A stretch of 64,000 nt of DNA from Botryococcus braunii (taxonomy: Eukaryota; Chlorophyta; Trebouxiophyceae): the NCBI GenBank assembly GCA_002005505.1, contig KV908359.1, positions 686,368-750,367 of the forward strand. Reading direction: 5' to 3'. Of the stretch, positions 47,994-59,500 are shown one piece after another; the stretch's first letter is position 1, and every line of letters starts with the position of its first letter. The position numbers and the translations under genes were made by a program. The notes beneath the pieces are model-generated. The model was not told the origin of the DNA. It saw only the letters and a program-made list of their open reading frames with translations, and made no database searches.

Positions 47994-49502
47994 TGTTATG
48001 TATTAGTTGGAGGATGCCGTAACTGTAAGCGGTACGTATGCCGTTGGAGAATCACTTCCTGTGAACACCACCAAGTAATCTCAATGTCTATATAGACCAG
48101 TGCTCGCACTGCCGTCTATATCTGCCGACTGCTCTCCGATCAGGACACCCTTGGCCCTTCAGCAGTCCCAGGAGTTTAATGGCTACTCCCAACCAATCGC
48201 TATAACCAGTGTGCAACTCGTCACACACAAATAGCCTTACTGTTCGCACAACAGTAACACACAAGCAATGCAGCTCCTGTATTGAAATGAATGTGACAGC
48301 AGTATATCAAGCAATCCTTCAATACAGAGCAAACACTATTCAGCTTGGAGTTCGAAGCCCAGATGCATTCCACACCCCATCGAGACTCGTTACAAATGGT
48401 TTACGTATATTTACCTGTGAACACCACCAAGTAATCTCAATGTCTATATAGACCAGTGCTCGCACTGCCGTCTATATCTGCCTGCACCCGAGCGTTACGA
48501 TTTACTTGTGGGTTCATCAGTGTCCACAAAATATATCTAAACCACTTGAAACACACACGCAACCTATCCACATATGTGTACGTACCGACTGCTCTCCGAT
48601 CAGGACACCCTTGGCCCTTCAGCAGTCCCAGGAGTTTAATGGCTACTCCCAACCAATCTGCACAATATGTGGATCATCAGAGATCAAAACAAAACAGTTA
48701 TTTAACCAGCAGGAGCATGCTTGTTATACGTATCTGTACTCACCGCTATAACCAGTGTGCAACTCGTCACACACAAATAGCCTTACTGTTCGCACAACAG
48801 TAACACACAAGCAATGCAGCTCCTGCAACACAAGACACATGTAATGTTTCATAATCAGCAGAAACATCAGTATGCATGTGCTTAACGCCTACGATCGCAG
48901 CCACACGACTGCGACCGTTACCCTTGCCAGCGATCGCAAGCTTACCTGTATTGAAATGAATGTGACAGCAGTATATCAAGCAATCCTTCAATACAGAGCA
49001 AACACTATTCAGCTTGGAGTTCGAAGCCCAGATGCATTCCACACCCCATCGAGACTGCCAAGCTTGCTCGCGATCTGGCGTTTCTATGCCTTCTGATCGT
49101 AACCGGCGGTAACGGTACAGTTCCTTTCGAGAGGCTGTACCGTACTGCATGGTCACATAAACAACCCTGAGTTGGCCCTATGCCAACGTGTAGCTCTATA
49201 GCTGCACCAGGGATCTCATACTTATACACGCGTACACACTCAATAGAGTCTTTACCTTGTGACCTTACCGTCACTAGCACAAGACCTGTACTGCATGGAG
49301 GTCACTTATATGATCAACCTAACTGAACATAATACAATACCCTTTGACACGCAATCAGGCGCATCTTCTTACTTGTACTCCACACGTGGAGAAATTCAAG
49401 TTATACAATGTTTCCTAAAACCACTTGATAACCTGATAGCGCCCCCTGTATCTAGTACGTTTGCCATCACGTATCTATACGTACCTATCAGTTTATACAA
49501 CA
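47994..49502 (-). repeat. Element G 5' LTR
   Basis: 1509 bp. R1 with three introns is 49056-48415 (exons 49056-48946, 48822-48744, 48657-48586, 48481-48415). The interval is 48414-48388 and the spliced R2 is 48387-48059. The only mismatch to the 3' LTR that I saw (48546) is inside intron 3. Confidence 0.96.
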
Positions 49503-49507
49503 GTAAG

Positions 49508-51130
49508 CAAGATCAGGGGAAGCACACTGGGGTGAGATTTGGGAAGATTAGTGTGCCTTCCAGTCTAAAGGAGGCCAAGCAGTCCCCACAGTGGGAATAT
49601 TGGAAGGCTGCTATGCAGGAAGAGCAAAATTCATTAGATGCTCATGAGGTGATGGAGTTTGTTCCGAGACCTCGTGGCCACAAAGTAATCCCAGTTCACT
49701 GGATTTTTTCAGTGAAAATGGATGCTCATGGTAATGTGCTGAGGTTCAAGGCTAGGCTAGTGGCTCAAGGGTGTAGGCAAATTCCAGGAGTGGATGTAAT
49801 GGAGGTATTTGCTCCCACCAGCAGTTATGGGTCTAGGAGAGCTTTGCTGTCAGTGGCTGCACAAGAGGGTCTTGAAATCCACCAGGTGGATGTCAAGACT
49901 GCATTTTTAAATGGTGATTTAGAGGAGGAGGTCTATGTCACACAACCTCTTGGGTTTGAAAATGGGGATGGGAACACAGTGTGTCGCTTGAAGAAGGCAC
50001 TGTATGGCCTGAAGCAAGCTCCAAGGGCATGGCATAAGACCCTCAATGAAAAGCTCCATACCATGGGGTATGAGGTGTGCAAGAGTGATGCTGGTGTCTA
50101 TGTGAAATGTTCTGTGGATGGTGGAAAATCCTTTGTGCTGATTTATGTTGATGATCTATTGATAGTTTCCAAGGGCATGGGTGAGATTGAGAGAGTGAAA
50201 GGGTTGCTTAAGCAGGAGTTCACCATTCATGATCTAGGAGAGGTGAAAGATTTCCTGGGCGGCCAAGTGATGAGAGATAGAGAGAAAGGGTTGATTTCAT
50301 TGAGCTGCATTCCGAAGATTGATGCACTCATTGAGAAATTTGGGCTGGATCTGGAGTCTGTGGGGCCTGACACCCCTATGACTAAGGATTTTGTGGCCAC
50401 ACAGCAACCTGTGTCTAAGGACAACAGTGCCAGCATTGGAGCTGGGAGTCCCTTGCCACCAGGTCATAGATATTGTGAACTGTTTGGGTCACTGTTGTAC
50501 ATTGCTAACACCACTAGGCCTGATATTTCCCAGGCTGTGGGAGTGCTCTCCAGGTATAGGATTACTCCCACTACTGCTCACTGGAATGAAGCCATCAGAG
50601 TGTTGAAATATCTGAAGGCTACCAGGGATCTTGTTCTAGTACTTGGAGGGAATGACACAGAGCTGGAGGGCTTTGTTGATGCAGATTATGGTGGTGATCA
50701 GGATCATCGGTTTTCCACTACTGGTTACGTAATTCGTGTGTTCGGAGGGGCTGTAGTTTGGGGAAGCAAGAAGCAGTCTGCAGTGGCCACATCCACTGTA
50801 GAGGCTGAGTTTATGGCGGCAAGTGCAGCTGTCAAAGAGGCAAATTGGATGAAGGGATTCCTGGAAGAAATTGGTATTTCTCCTTGGATTGTGAAGATCC
50901 ACTGTGATAATCAGGGATGCATCAATCATCTCAGAAATCCAGTGTTCTCTAAACATACCAAGCACATTGCAATCAGCTTTCATTTTGCTCGGGAAGCTAT
51001 TGCATTGGGACAGGTGGATTTGAAATACGTTCCTTCTGCTAGGAATGTGGCAGATATATTTACGAAGCCTTTGACAAGGCAGGTATTTCAGGGCCATCGT
51101 GAGGCTCTAGGACTGGCCAAGTTTTTGTGA
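49508..51130 (+). CDS. gag-pol: Element F gag-pol, 3' part: reverse transcriptase and RNase H
   Basis: RT includes WKAAMQEEQNSLDAHEVMEF, HQVDVKTAFLNGDLEEEVYV, YGLKQAPRAWHK and catalytic YVDDLLIVSK. RNase H includes VDADYGGDQDHRFSTTGYV, STVEAEFMAASAAVKEANWM and HIAISFHFAREAIALGQVDL, ending DIFTKPLTRQVFQGH. The open frame that appears to start upstream (49259) belongs to G's LTR. Joined with 37643-41269 the polyprotein is 1749 residues with no stop. Confidence 0.95.
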   Translation, partial: QDQGKHTGVRFGKISVPSSLKEAKQSPQWEYWKAAMQEEQNSLDAHEVMEFVPRPRGHKVIPVHWIFSVKMDAHGNVLRFKARLVAQGCRQIPGVDVMEVFAPTSSYGSRRALLSVAAQEGLEIHQVDVKTAFLNGDLEEEVYVTQPLGFENGDGNTVCRLKKALYGLKQAPRAWHKTLNEKLHTMGYEVCKSDAGVYVKCSVDGGKSFVLIYVDDLLIVSKGMGEIERVKGLLKQEFTIHDLGEVKDFLGGQVMRDREKGLISLSCIPKIDALIEKFGLDLESVGPDTPMTKDFVATQQPVSKDNSASIGAGSPLPPGHRYCELFGSLLYIANTTRPDISQAVGVLSRYRITPTTAHWNEAIRVLKYLKATRDLVLVLGGNDTELEGFVDADYGGDQDHRFSTTGYVIRVFGGAVVWGSKKQSAVATSTVEAEFMAASAAVKEANWMKGFLEEIGISPWIVKIHCDNQGCINHLRNPVFSKHTKHIAISFHFAREAIALGQVDLKYVPSARNVADIFTKPLTRQVFQGHREALGLAKFL

Positions 51131-51138
51131 GGAAAAGT

Positions 51139-51148
51139 CAAGGGGAAG
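51139..51148 (+). other. Element F polypurine tract
   Basis: CAAGGGGAAG abuts the 3' LTR, identical to element D's tract. Confidence 0.85.
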
Positions 51149-51874
51149 TGTTATAATAGTAAAAGAACAATTAGTGACTTTCCCTCAGAAGAGTAATAGT
51201 GGCCAGGCTTCTCTAAAGCAATCACTGTGAACAATCTTAGAGGTTGAGTAAGGGATGGCAGAACTCTAGAGTTCTGCCATAATTGATCTGGACTGATTCC
51301 ATTTCGGAGAAAGAGAGTAATGCAATCTGACGCGTTCTTGCGAGAAAGGATATAGGCAGCAGGCATGAAGGGCTCGGTACTTGTTTGGGACTGAAAGAGC
51401 ACTCCGGGTGCTTATCTCTGATCAGTTGCCACAAGTGTCAACACATAGTCGGGCTCTGCTTGCTCTCCTACACACAGCAAGAGACCCGACCGAGCTTAAC
51501 ACCCTTCGTGCCGGGACATACAGGTGAAGTGCTGCATCTTAGTAACTTGCATGAACAATTGATTAGGAAGAGGTCTAGATAAGCGTATTAGAATATTGCT
51601 AATGCTTGGCTCATCGAACAATGGTAATGCGAACTATCTGTCGATGCGTAGAAGAGGTAGTTTGAATTCCTTGGCGTTGAGAGAGAGCAAGAAGCAATGT
51701 AATGACTTGTTTGGGACTGAAAGAGCACTCCGGGTGCTTATCTCTGATCAGTTGCCACAAGTGTCAACACATAGTCGGGCTCTGCTTGCTCTCCTACACA
51801 CAGCAAGAGACCCGACCGAGCTTAACACCCTTCGTGCCGGGACATACAGGGAACATTACGCCCAGAATTGTACA
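51149..51874 (+). repeat. Element F 3' LTR with internal duplication
   Basis: 726 bp, same as 36319-37044 by eye. Repeated segments lie at 51379-51523 and 51705-51849. ATAAT follows at 51875-51879, after which solo LTR H resumes. Confidence 0.95.
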
Positions 51875-52070
51875 ATAATAGTGACAGAACATTTTGGTGC
51901 CTTTCCCTCAGAAGAGTAATAGTGGCCAGATTAGCTCCAATTACCAGTGAGAACATTTATTAGAATGAGTAATAGGTGGCAGAACCTAGGAGTTCTGCCA
52001 GAACCAATCTAGACCAATTGTACGTCAATAAGGGAGGATAAGGTAATCAGACACGGTTTGCTCGAAAGGC

Positions 52071-52076
52071 TATATG
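52071..52076 (+). promoter_or_regulatory. TATA-like box in solo LTR H
   Basis: CTATATGC lies about 29 bases upstream of the first repeated copy (52100), matching the spacing in F and supporting a transcription start at ACTTG. Confidence 0.5.
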
Positions 52077-52604
52077 CTCCTGGCTCGAAGGACTGAGGCA
52101 CTTGATTGGGACATCAAAAGCACTTCGGGTGTTTGATACTTTACTGTTGCCAGTCAAGTCATCTCATTCACAGTCGACACTGCTTGTTACTCGACACACA
52201 ACAAGAGTGTCGCCGGGCTAAACACCCTCGTGCCGGGTCATACAGGTAAACTGCTGTCAGGACATCACATGCATAAGAACAATGGATTAGGAAAGGGTCT
52301 AGATAGTGTGTAATAGAAAGGTGCTACTGCTTAGCTCATCGGACATCGGTAATGCAGACTATCAGTAACCTCGCAGATAGAGTAGTTTGAATTGCTGAGT
52401 GATGAGAGAGAGCAATAAGCATTGTAAGACTTGATTGGGACATCAAAAGCACTTCGGGTGTTTGATACTTCACTGTTGCCAGTCAAGTCATCTCATTCAC
52501 AGTCGACACTGCTTGTTACTCGACACACAACAAGAGTGTCGCCGGGCTAAACACCCTCGTGCCGGGTCATACAGGGAACGCCGAACTCAGAAGTTTACAA
52601 ATCA

Positions 52605-52742
52605 CCATACGAATCCTTGAAAGACAAACTTGCTGAGACAATCAATTCCATTGGCAGTGATCTAGAAAACAATTCGGAGCAAAAGTGCAGGTGCTACATT
52701 CCCAGGCATGACAACATCGGCTACGAACCCTACCCCAGGTGA
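52605..52742 (+). CDS. Element J ORF0, 3' part
   Basis: The last 45 codons of ORF0 continue in frame from 36309 across the 5-bp duplication AATCA (36305-36309 and 52600-52604). They end in TGA at 52740-52742 and overlap the gag ATG (52708) by 35 nt in another frame, the same kind of ORF0/gag overlap as in G. Confidence 0.7.
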   Translation, partial: PYESLKDKLAETINSIGSDLENNSEQKCRCYIPRHDNIGYEPYPR

Positions 52743-53559
52743 TTTATCCAATCCACAATCAAATCCACCCACAAACCCTTCAGATGGCACCACTAGTCAG
52801 TCTGCCCAGTCAGGAAATGGTATAGATCAGACAAACCCTGTCTATACTAATCTGAAATTAGTTCAGGCATTGGACCTGGATTGTGAGAATGGTTTCAGGT
52901 GGCAGAAAGATGTTCTGAATGTTGCCAATAGTAAACGCATTAAGCTATGTCTTGAGGAGGAGCATCCTAAAACAGCTGGAGACTCTCTTGCTATGAGTCT
53001 CCTCACTGAGAAAATTCTTGACGTTTGGGTGGACAGGGCATTAGACATGCCAAGGGCAAAGCATGCCTATGATTGGCTGCTGCGCAAGTTTACTGGTGGG
53101 CACAATGAAGAGTTAATGAGAAAATGGTCCAAGGTCTTGGACTATGGGAGTATCGAAGATGGTCAAGAATACCATGCTTATGTGGCTAGGAAGTTCAGGC
53201 TGGCCAGAGGTCTACAGGCTAATAACCACCCATGTTCTGATGGAAGGCTGAAAATGGGGATCGTGGAGGGTTTGCCTAAGCAATTTGAGCATGCAAAGTC
53301 AAATCTGTACACCTCGTGTCTTGGTCAGGATGAGGATAAGGTCACACTCAATATTCAGGCATGTTCAAGGTTGCTTGGGATTGATGAATTCAAGGCCCCC
53401 TCACACTCTGCCAATATTGCCCATTCAGTCAGAGGTCCCCCTCCTCCAAGAAATGCCCAAGGATCCCGACCACAGGGAATGCGAGAAGATCTTGCTAACA
53501 ACTTCAGGGGCTGCTGGGGCACTGCTTGGAAGATGGACACTCCAGAAACGTGCGTGTAA
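52708..53559 (+). pseudogene. gag: Element J gag, frameshifted near the zinc-knuckle region
   Basis: It starts MTTSATNPTPGDLSNPQSNP and runs through a copia Gag core (NGFRWQKDVLNVANSKRIKL, YDWLLRKFTGGHNEELMRKW, YHAYVARKFRLARGLQANNH). Near 53520-53540 the sense appears to move to another frame (GHSRNVRVKLLAEKERRAAL), and that frame has a TAA at 53658-53660 before the protease. Gag and protease are thus separated by a frameshift and a stop, whereas G has a single open frame. This copy is probably dead. The acidic N-terminus overlaps the end of ORF0. Confidence 0.75.
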
Positions 53560-53660
53560 AACTCCTAGCAGAAAAGGAGAGAAGGGCTGCCCTTATTGCA
53601 GCACGCAAAAACCAAGCAAATCCGACTGGAGGTATTGCATTGGGTGACTCCTCTGACTAA

Positions 53661-54733
53661 GGTAATCCATTTTCCAGATGGGTGGTAGACTCAGGAGCTT
53701 CAACGCACATATGCAATGATGTCAGACTCATGCAAAACATTCACTGGTATACACAACCAAAGGGCCTGAACTTAGCAACTGGTGAACAAATTGCACAACG
53801 CAAGGCATGTGGCTCTGTATGTTTAGTAGGTGAACTGGGTAATATGTGTAAACTAAAAAATGTAGAGTATGTGCCTACTGCCATTGAAAATCTATTGTCA
53901 GTTTCATGTGCAGTAACGGATGGCATATCGTTTTCAAATAATGCACATGGAGAGATCATATGCATGTCTAGTAACACCTCAAGATTCACTTCAGAGGTCA
54001 GAAAGGAAAGGGGATTGTATTTTGTTCACTGTCTGTGCTGTAAAATTCAGCCATCACACAGTGTGGGTTATGCTCACAAATGTTCTGAATATGATTTGTG
54101 GCATCAACGTTTAGGACATCCAGGGAGTAAAAACCTGGAACGACTGCAGACTGAGGATATGGTGAATGGAATATCTACATCTCTTTCTCCTTGTTTGCAC
54201 GGTCATTCACTGTGTGATGTGTGTGTGATGGGCAAGCAGATTAGAGAAAGCTACCAACGGCCTCCAGTATCAGCAACTGAATGTCTTCAGCTGTTGCACC
54301 TGGATGTTATTGGTGAGCTACCAGTGCCAGGAGCTGAGGGTGAGCGCTACATGCTCACAGTACTAGATGATTACTCTAGAGCCGGTGAATCTATGGCATT
54401 GACCTCCAAGTCCCAGGTGGGTGGTGCTGTTAAGTCTATCATCCTGTATCTAGAAAATCAGACTAATCACAATGTCAAGGTGGTTAGGTCTGACAGGGGA
54501 AGTGAGTTTGTAAACTCTGACTTGCTTGACTTTTTCCAGCCTAAAGGGATCAGACACGAAACGTCTGCCCCTTACACCCCTCAGCAGAATGGGAGAGCAG
54601 AACGTTTTAACAGATCATTAAAAGAAAAAGTTAGAATTCTTCTGCTTCAGGCAAAGGCTCCACAAAGCATGTGGGCGGATGCACTCCCAACAGCTGTCAG
54701 GTTGTTAAATCTCAGAGCAGTAAAGGGGAAGAC
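53661..54733 (+). pseudogene. pol: Element J protease and integrase fragment, cut by element I
   Basis: Protease motif WVVDSGASTHICNDVRLMQ, then integrase: zinc region (LWHQRLGHPGSKNLERLQ, CDVCVMGKQ), HLDVIGELPVPG, VLDDYSRAGESMALTSKSQV, VRSDRGSEFVNSDL, TPQQNGRAERFNRSLKEKV. The frame is broken at 54733 by element I (duplication AAGAC at 54729-54733 and 61604-61608) and resumes in phase at 61609. It follows the in-frame stop at 53658. Confidence 0.85.
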
Positions 54734-55031
54734 TGTAACAGGAAAAGTCGCGTGTTATAGGAAAATGACCGGACCACGAGGATTTGGACCTCCATAAAGG
54801 TCCCTTCGTGAGTTATGTTCCTCCACGCCAAGAAGTGGCTACTTCACGCGCCAAGGGAGTGACCCTTACTTGACAAGGCGCATTGGCGATGGAGACAGGG
54901 ACACACTTAGAACAGGATAGAATAAGGCTTTGGCAGAGGAAGGACCGGGCCGGACTGGACGGGTACTGAGGTGGAGCCCAAACAACTTGTAACCATTGTT
55001 TTCGCATCCTTTGGCCGTTTCTACTGTATCA
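54734..55031 (+). repeat. Element I 5' LTR
   Basis: 298 bp, TGTAACAGG...CTGTATCA. It contains TGTAA near its end (about 54988), a possible poly(A) signal. Confidence 0.96.
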
Positions 55032-55032
55032 C

Positions 55033-55046
55033 TGGTATCGGCGAGA
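55033..55046 (+). other. Element I primer-binding site
   Basis: TGGTATCGGCGAGA begins one base after the LTR, as in B and C. Confidence 0.82.
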
Positions 55047-55247
55047 GGGGCCAAATTTTGAGCTCCTCTCGTTGAAAAAATTTCCCAAAGAAGTTTTTCA
55101 GAGAATTCTATAGATTCGGATTGGGTTAGTTGTGGTGTGTGTGGCGCTTTTAGGGGCCTACGACTCGGGTCACCGAGTTTAGGGCCCCCACCCGGACTTT
55201 CTCGATTTCCTGTGTCACCGAGCCTCGCCAGCACTGACAGCTCAGAT

Positions 55248-56579
55248 ATGGCTAGACGACAAGTCGAAGAGCTGCAGGCTGCTTTGGCAGAGGCCGAGGG
55301 GCGTGAAGCGGCAATGGCTGCCGAACTGGCTGAGTTACGACAACAGGCAGAAAACGCTGAAGTTGCGGCTCAAAACCCCGCGAACCCACAGGCAAGAATC
55401 CCGACCGTTAGAACCCACTTACCGGAAAAATTCGAGGGACGCAGGGACGATCTCGAACAATTCCTAGACGATGTGAGGTAATATTGTGAACTCACCGGTG
55501 TGCCCGCGAACCTCAGGGTTGACTACGCAGTGCGCTGCTTAGGAAAGAGCGTGAAAAAGGTGTGGTTAACCAAAAAAGCAGCTTACGTGAGGCAAAATCC
55601 AGGTGCTGTCGTGGATTTAGCTCTCTTTGGGGATCTGTTGTCTTCTGTCTATGATAACACTGATAAGGTTGCAAAGGCAAGGGATAAACTTGATTCCGTA
55701 TATCAGGGCAACGAATCAGTTGAGAAGTATGTTGAGCGCTTTACAACCTTGCTAGCAGAGGTAGAAGTCAGTGGGGACCTATCCATGGGGGAGAAAATCC
55801 ATAGGTTTCGTAAAGGCCTACGTGAGGATTTAAAGAAATATTCAGCAATTAACCCTACAACAGGCAAAGGTTTTGATGATTTGGATGCCTTGATAAGTTT
55901 ACTCACACGGTACGATGCCGCGGTGGGCGGGCCCTTACAGGCAAAGAGACTGAGAACCGGCCCCGGGGGCCCTAACTCAAGCATTGCAACCGCCACCGTT
56001 GGCCCAGCACCGCACGTTGCTGGCGTCGGACAGGACTGGACAATCCCCTACTACAGTCATGAATTTGGGATGATGGCAGCTGCACCGATGGTGGCAGCGC
56101 CAATCCAGATGGCCCATGGTTACCCTGCGCCGCTCGCCACGGTCGCCGCGATCCAAGGCGCGACTCCTTATCCCCGCAGGGATGGTTTACCTCCCGAGTA
56201 TCGGAGGGACACTAGAGTTGCCTTTCCCCTCAACAGAAGCTGTTACGCGTGCAATACCCCTGGCCATGAATCTTGGTTTTGCCCACTCAAAAAACTTAGA
56301 GAGGACCCTAACGCCTATCTTAATCAACAACAGTGGGACATCTTGCAACACATTGTGAAGGCCAGACAGGAGGTAAACCAGCCTGCTCCACCAATTCCAG
56401 GTCTGGCTGGTGATTTGCTGCGGCGACGGGTAGGAGGGGGCCACAACAACTTTAGGTCCCTCGGTGTGGGAGCAGCCCCTATGCAAGGGTGGACAGCACA
56501 GGGTGGGGCCGGACGGGGACGGAGAATCAGAGGACGGGGCCGTGGACGGGGCCGGGCAAGGGGACGCGGTAGGCCATGA
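55248..56579 (+). pseudogene. gag: Element I gag with one in-frame stop
   Basis: The frame starts MARRQVEELQAALAEAEG, a coiled-coil N-terminus. It continues as VRTHLPEKFEGRRDDLEQFL and is stopped by TAA at 55479-55481. The same frame then runs on through the Gag core (VPANLRVDYAVRCLGKSVKK, VYQGNESVEKYVERFTTLLA) to a zinc knuckle (CYACNTPGHESWFC) and a Gly/Arg-rich tail (GRGRGRGRARGRGRP). A single nonsense change, or readthrough of this stop, would explain the pattern. The gag stop overlaps the pol start as ATGA at 56576-56579. Confidence 0.85.
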
Positions 56580-59500
56580 GTGGAGTTAGAGAAGGAAACC
56601 TCCACACTTTTGTTCCTTGGGAATCTTTTCATTCTTCTATCGAGCAACGTTGTTCTGAGTTTTTGCATTGTTCTTTTTCTAGAGGCCCCTTTGACAATAC
56701 CCTACCCGATGGAACGTCTAAACCGACATTTGTTGCAGTACCTATAGGTAAAGCGGAGGACACCTTATCCACTTTCGCTCGTGAGCAACAAGCAAATAAA
56801 CATTTAAGTGCTTGTTTTCTAATGGGTAGTAAAGTGGCGAAATCCAAGGCAGTGTACCCATGGCTAAAAGGCATGAGAGTTATCCTGCAAGGTACCAAGG
56901 GACCTGATGTCCCCTACTCCTATGTAGTTTACCATGCCGGACCCAAATTTAGCGTATCTTTTGCTCAAGCTTTTTCAAATAGGCATTTAGCAATGCTTTT
57001 TCATGTTAACTGTACTGGTGTGAAGGGCGTCGCTTTAGTCGATACCGGGGCGACGCACTCGTTCGTCAGACAAGACTTCCTAGCTACTCTCGGAGTGAGG
57101 CTGTCAAAGAAGTGTGTGGATGTCCAGCTGGCAGATGGACAGACCATGCGCTCGGCGGGGACAGCTAAGCTCAGGGTGCACTTATCTCAAACATATGTGG
57201 AACAGAGGGATTTCATTGTCTGCGAAACTCTGTTGGATGGGGTGGACTTAATCCTTGGGGAGGATTTTCTGAAAGAAAGAAAAGCGTTAATTGACTACAA
57301 TCATGGCGCAGTTCATCTTAAACCGCCTCATTCCTCACACTACATTACACTCCTCAACCCGCTGCCCCCTAGTGAAAGATGTACCTTACCGGCGCAAAAA
57401 GTGAATGTTATAAGTGAGGGTCAAGCTAGGCGGGCTATGCGAAAGGGTTGTCCAGGGTTTTGGGGGGTTGTGCGAGAGGCAAGGAGTGGACAGGACTCAG
57501 TTTGTGCAACACACTATCTCCATAGGGTTGCAGTGGCAACTACAGAGGGGGATAATCCTTGGGACGAAGACAGCGGAGCCACCGGCCTAGATTTAAACGA
57601 AAACTCCCGGCGTGTTATTGAGGGTATGACTGACAAGCCACAAGACTTGAAGCAATTGTTGTTAGAGTTTTTGGATGTTTTTCCAGAGAAATTGCCAGAT
57701 TTACCTCCAGACAGGGGCATCTTGCACACTATACCTATGACACCCGGCCATACGCCGCCCTGTCGCCCCACTTATAGGTTGGCTGAACCAGAAGTGGCGG
57801 AGTGTCGGAGGCAGGTTGAGGAATTACTAGCACAGGGTTTCATCAGGCCGAGTGCATCACCGTATGGTAGCCCCATATTGTTTGTGAGAAAGAAAGACGG
57901 AACATTCCGAATGGTTATAGATTACAGGGCAGTTAATAACTTAACAAGGAAGGACAAATATCCGTTGCCACGGATAGACGATCTTCTGGACAAGCTGCAG
58001 GGTTCAAAGTTCTTTACCTCTTTTGATCTCTTGTCAGGTTACCATCAAGTGCGATTACATGAATCCGATGTTCCCAAAACCGCCTTTAGAACACCCTTAG
58101 GTTCATTTGAATTTTTGGTGCTTCCTTTTGGTCTCACGAATGCTCCCTCCACGTTTCAGAGACTGATGAACAGTGTGTTTCATGATTTTATTCGAGAAGG
58201 TTTTGTTGTGGTTTACCTAGATGATTTGTTGGTATACAGCAAGTCCAGGGAACAGCACTTAGAGCACTTAACTCGCATCCTTACTCGGCTGAGAGAGGAA
58301 AAACTTTATGCAAAATTATCCAAGTGTGAGTTTTTTGCTGACGAGTTGCGGTATTTGGGACATGTCGTGGGGCGCGACGGCATCAAAGTTGACCCTGCCA
58401 AAGTTCGGACTATTGTGGACTGGCCAACACCCACGGGGAGCACGCACGTACGACAATTCTTGGGACTAGCCAACTACTTCCGCAAGTTCGTCCCGGGTTA
58501 CAGTACGCTTGCGGCCCCCTTAACCCGGCTCACTGGCAAAGTTCCTTGGACGTGGGGAGAAGCTGAAGAGCACGCGTTTCAAAGTTTAAAAGAAACTTTG
58601 TCCAATGCTCCTGTACTAGCACTCCCAGACAGTAGCAAGCCTTTCAAAGTGATCTCAGATGCCAGTGACTATGGGGTGGGTGCAGTACTATTGCAAGAAG
58701 GTAGACCTGTAGCATACTTCAGTAAAAAGCGTAGTAATGCCGAACGCAATTATTCCACAACTGAGAAAGAGCTTGCAGGTGTGTTGTATGCCCTCAAGGA
58801 GTGGAGGTGTTACTTATTAGGGCAAACTTTCACAGTTGTTACGGACCATCGCGCGAATAGTTTTTTGCAAACCCAAACCCTACTCTCACCCAGACGGGCG
58901 CGCTGGGCGGAGTTTCTACAGTTATTCGACATCCAATGGGAATATGCGCCGGGATCCACTAACCCTGCTGACCCATTGTCTAGGAGTCCTCACTTAGCCG
59001 GGGCCCACGTCCGAGCCCTAGCTCGGGCCCAGGCTGGGGTTCAGGCGTCGGTTCAGGCTAGGGCAGGACCCCTGGGGGAGCACTCTCCCCCTGTCGGAGT
59101 AGGAGCGATGGGGGTTGGGGAGGCTGCAGACTCCACCACCCTACCCACGCCGATGGACGGGTTGAGGGGATGGGGAAGGGTTTTAAGTGAGGCATATGAG
59201 ATAGATTATTGGCTCCATCGTAAACAAAATCGCCGCAAGTTAAGCTTCCATAGTGGCTTGTGGAAGCGCGGTGCGCGCATTTACGTTCCCTCCCACCATA
59301 TGAGTTCTGACGGTGTCGAACGTAACCTTCGTAGAGAAATCCTGGAAAATTTGCATGGACCACCTATAGTTGGTCATCCAGGCAGGGACAGGACCCTCGA
59401 ATTAGTGCAACGTTCCTGGTGGTGGCCAGGGATGGCCTCAGATGTGGCTGACTTTGTGGCCAAATGTGACTCGTGTCAACGTGTCAAAGCCCCAGCACAC

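Larger units (their letters stand above)
41270..49502 (-). mobile_element. Element G: Ty1/copia retrotransposon with intron-bearing LTRs, inserted in F
   Basis: LTRs of 1509 bp at 41270-42778 (3') and 47994-49502 (5') differ at one site I could see (41822 versus 48546). They are flanked by GTAAG at 41265-41269 and 49503-49507. On the minus strand the ends are TGTTGTAT and CATAACA. Parts: half-tRNA primer site (47991-47978), ORF0 (47967-46987), gag-pol (47197-42923), polypurine tract (42791-42779). Confidence 0.97.
36319..51874 (+). mobile_element. Element F: Ty1/copia retrotransposon inserted in solo LTR H, split by G
   Basis: 726-bp LTRs at 36319-37044 and 51149-51874 look identical. They are flanked by ATAAT at 36314-36318 and 51875-51879. 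Internal parts: half-tRNA primer site, ORF0 (37102-37626), gag-pol (37643-41269 and 49508-51130), and polypurine tract CAAGGGGAAG. Element G interrupts the integrase-RT linker with duplication GTAAG. Removing G gives one open frame of 1749 codons. Confidence 0.96.
36310..52599 (+). mobile_element. H: solo LTR of a copia element, split by element F
   Basis: The LTR consists of 36310-36318 (TGTTATAAT) and 51880-52599 (720 bp), about 729 bp in all. It is flanked by AATCA at 36305-36309 and 52600-52604, and no internal region or primer site follows, so it is a solo LTR left by LTR-LTR recombination. It resembles F's LTR throughout (CTTTCCCTCAGAAGAGTAAT, GTGCCGGG, GGAACG). It contains two 146-bp copies of a segment starting ACTTGATTGG (52100-52245 and 52429-52574), one mismatch apart. 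Copy 1 is followed by GTAAAC, copy 2 by GGAACG. Confidence 0.9.

Noticed and set aside
49259..49507. Apparent 80-residue N-terminal extension of F's RT frame
   Set aside because: It lies inside G's LTR. The duplication GTAAG shows that the real frame continues from 41269.
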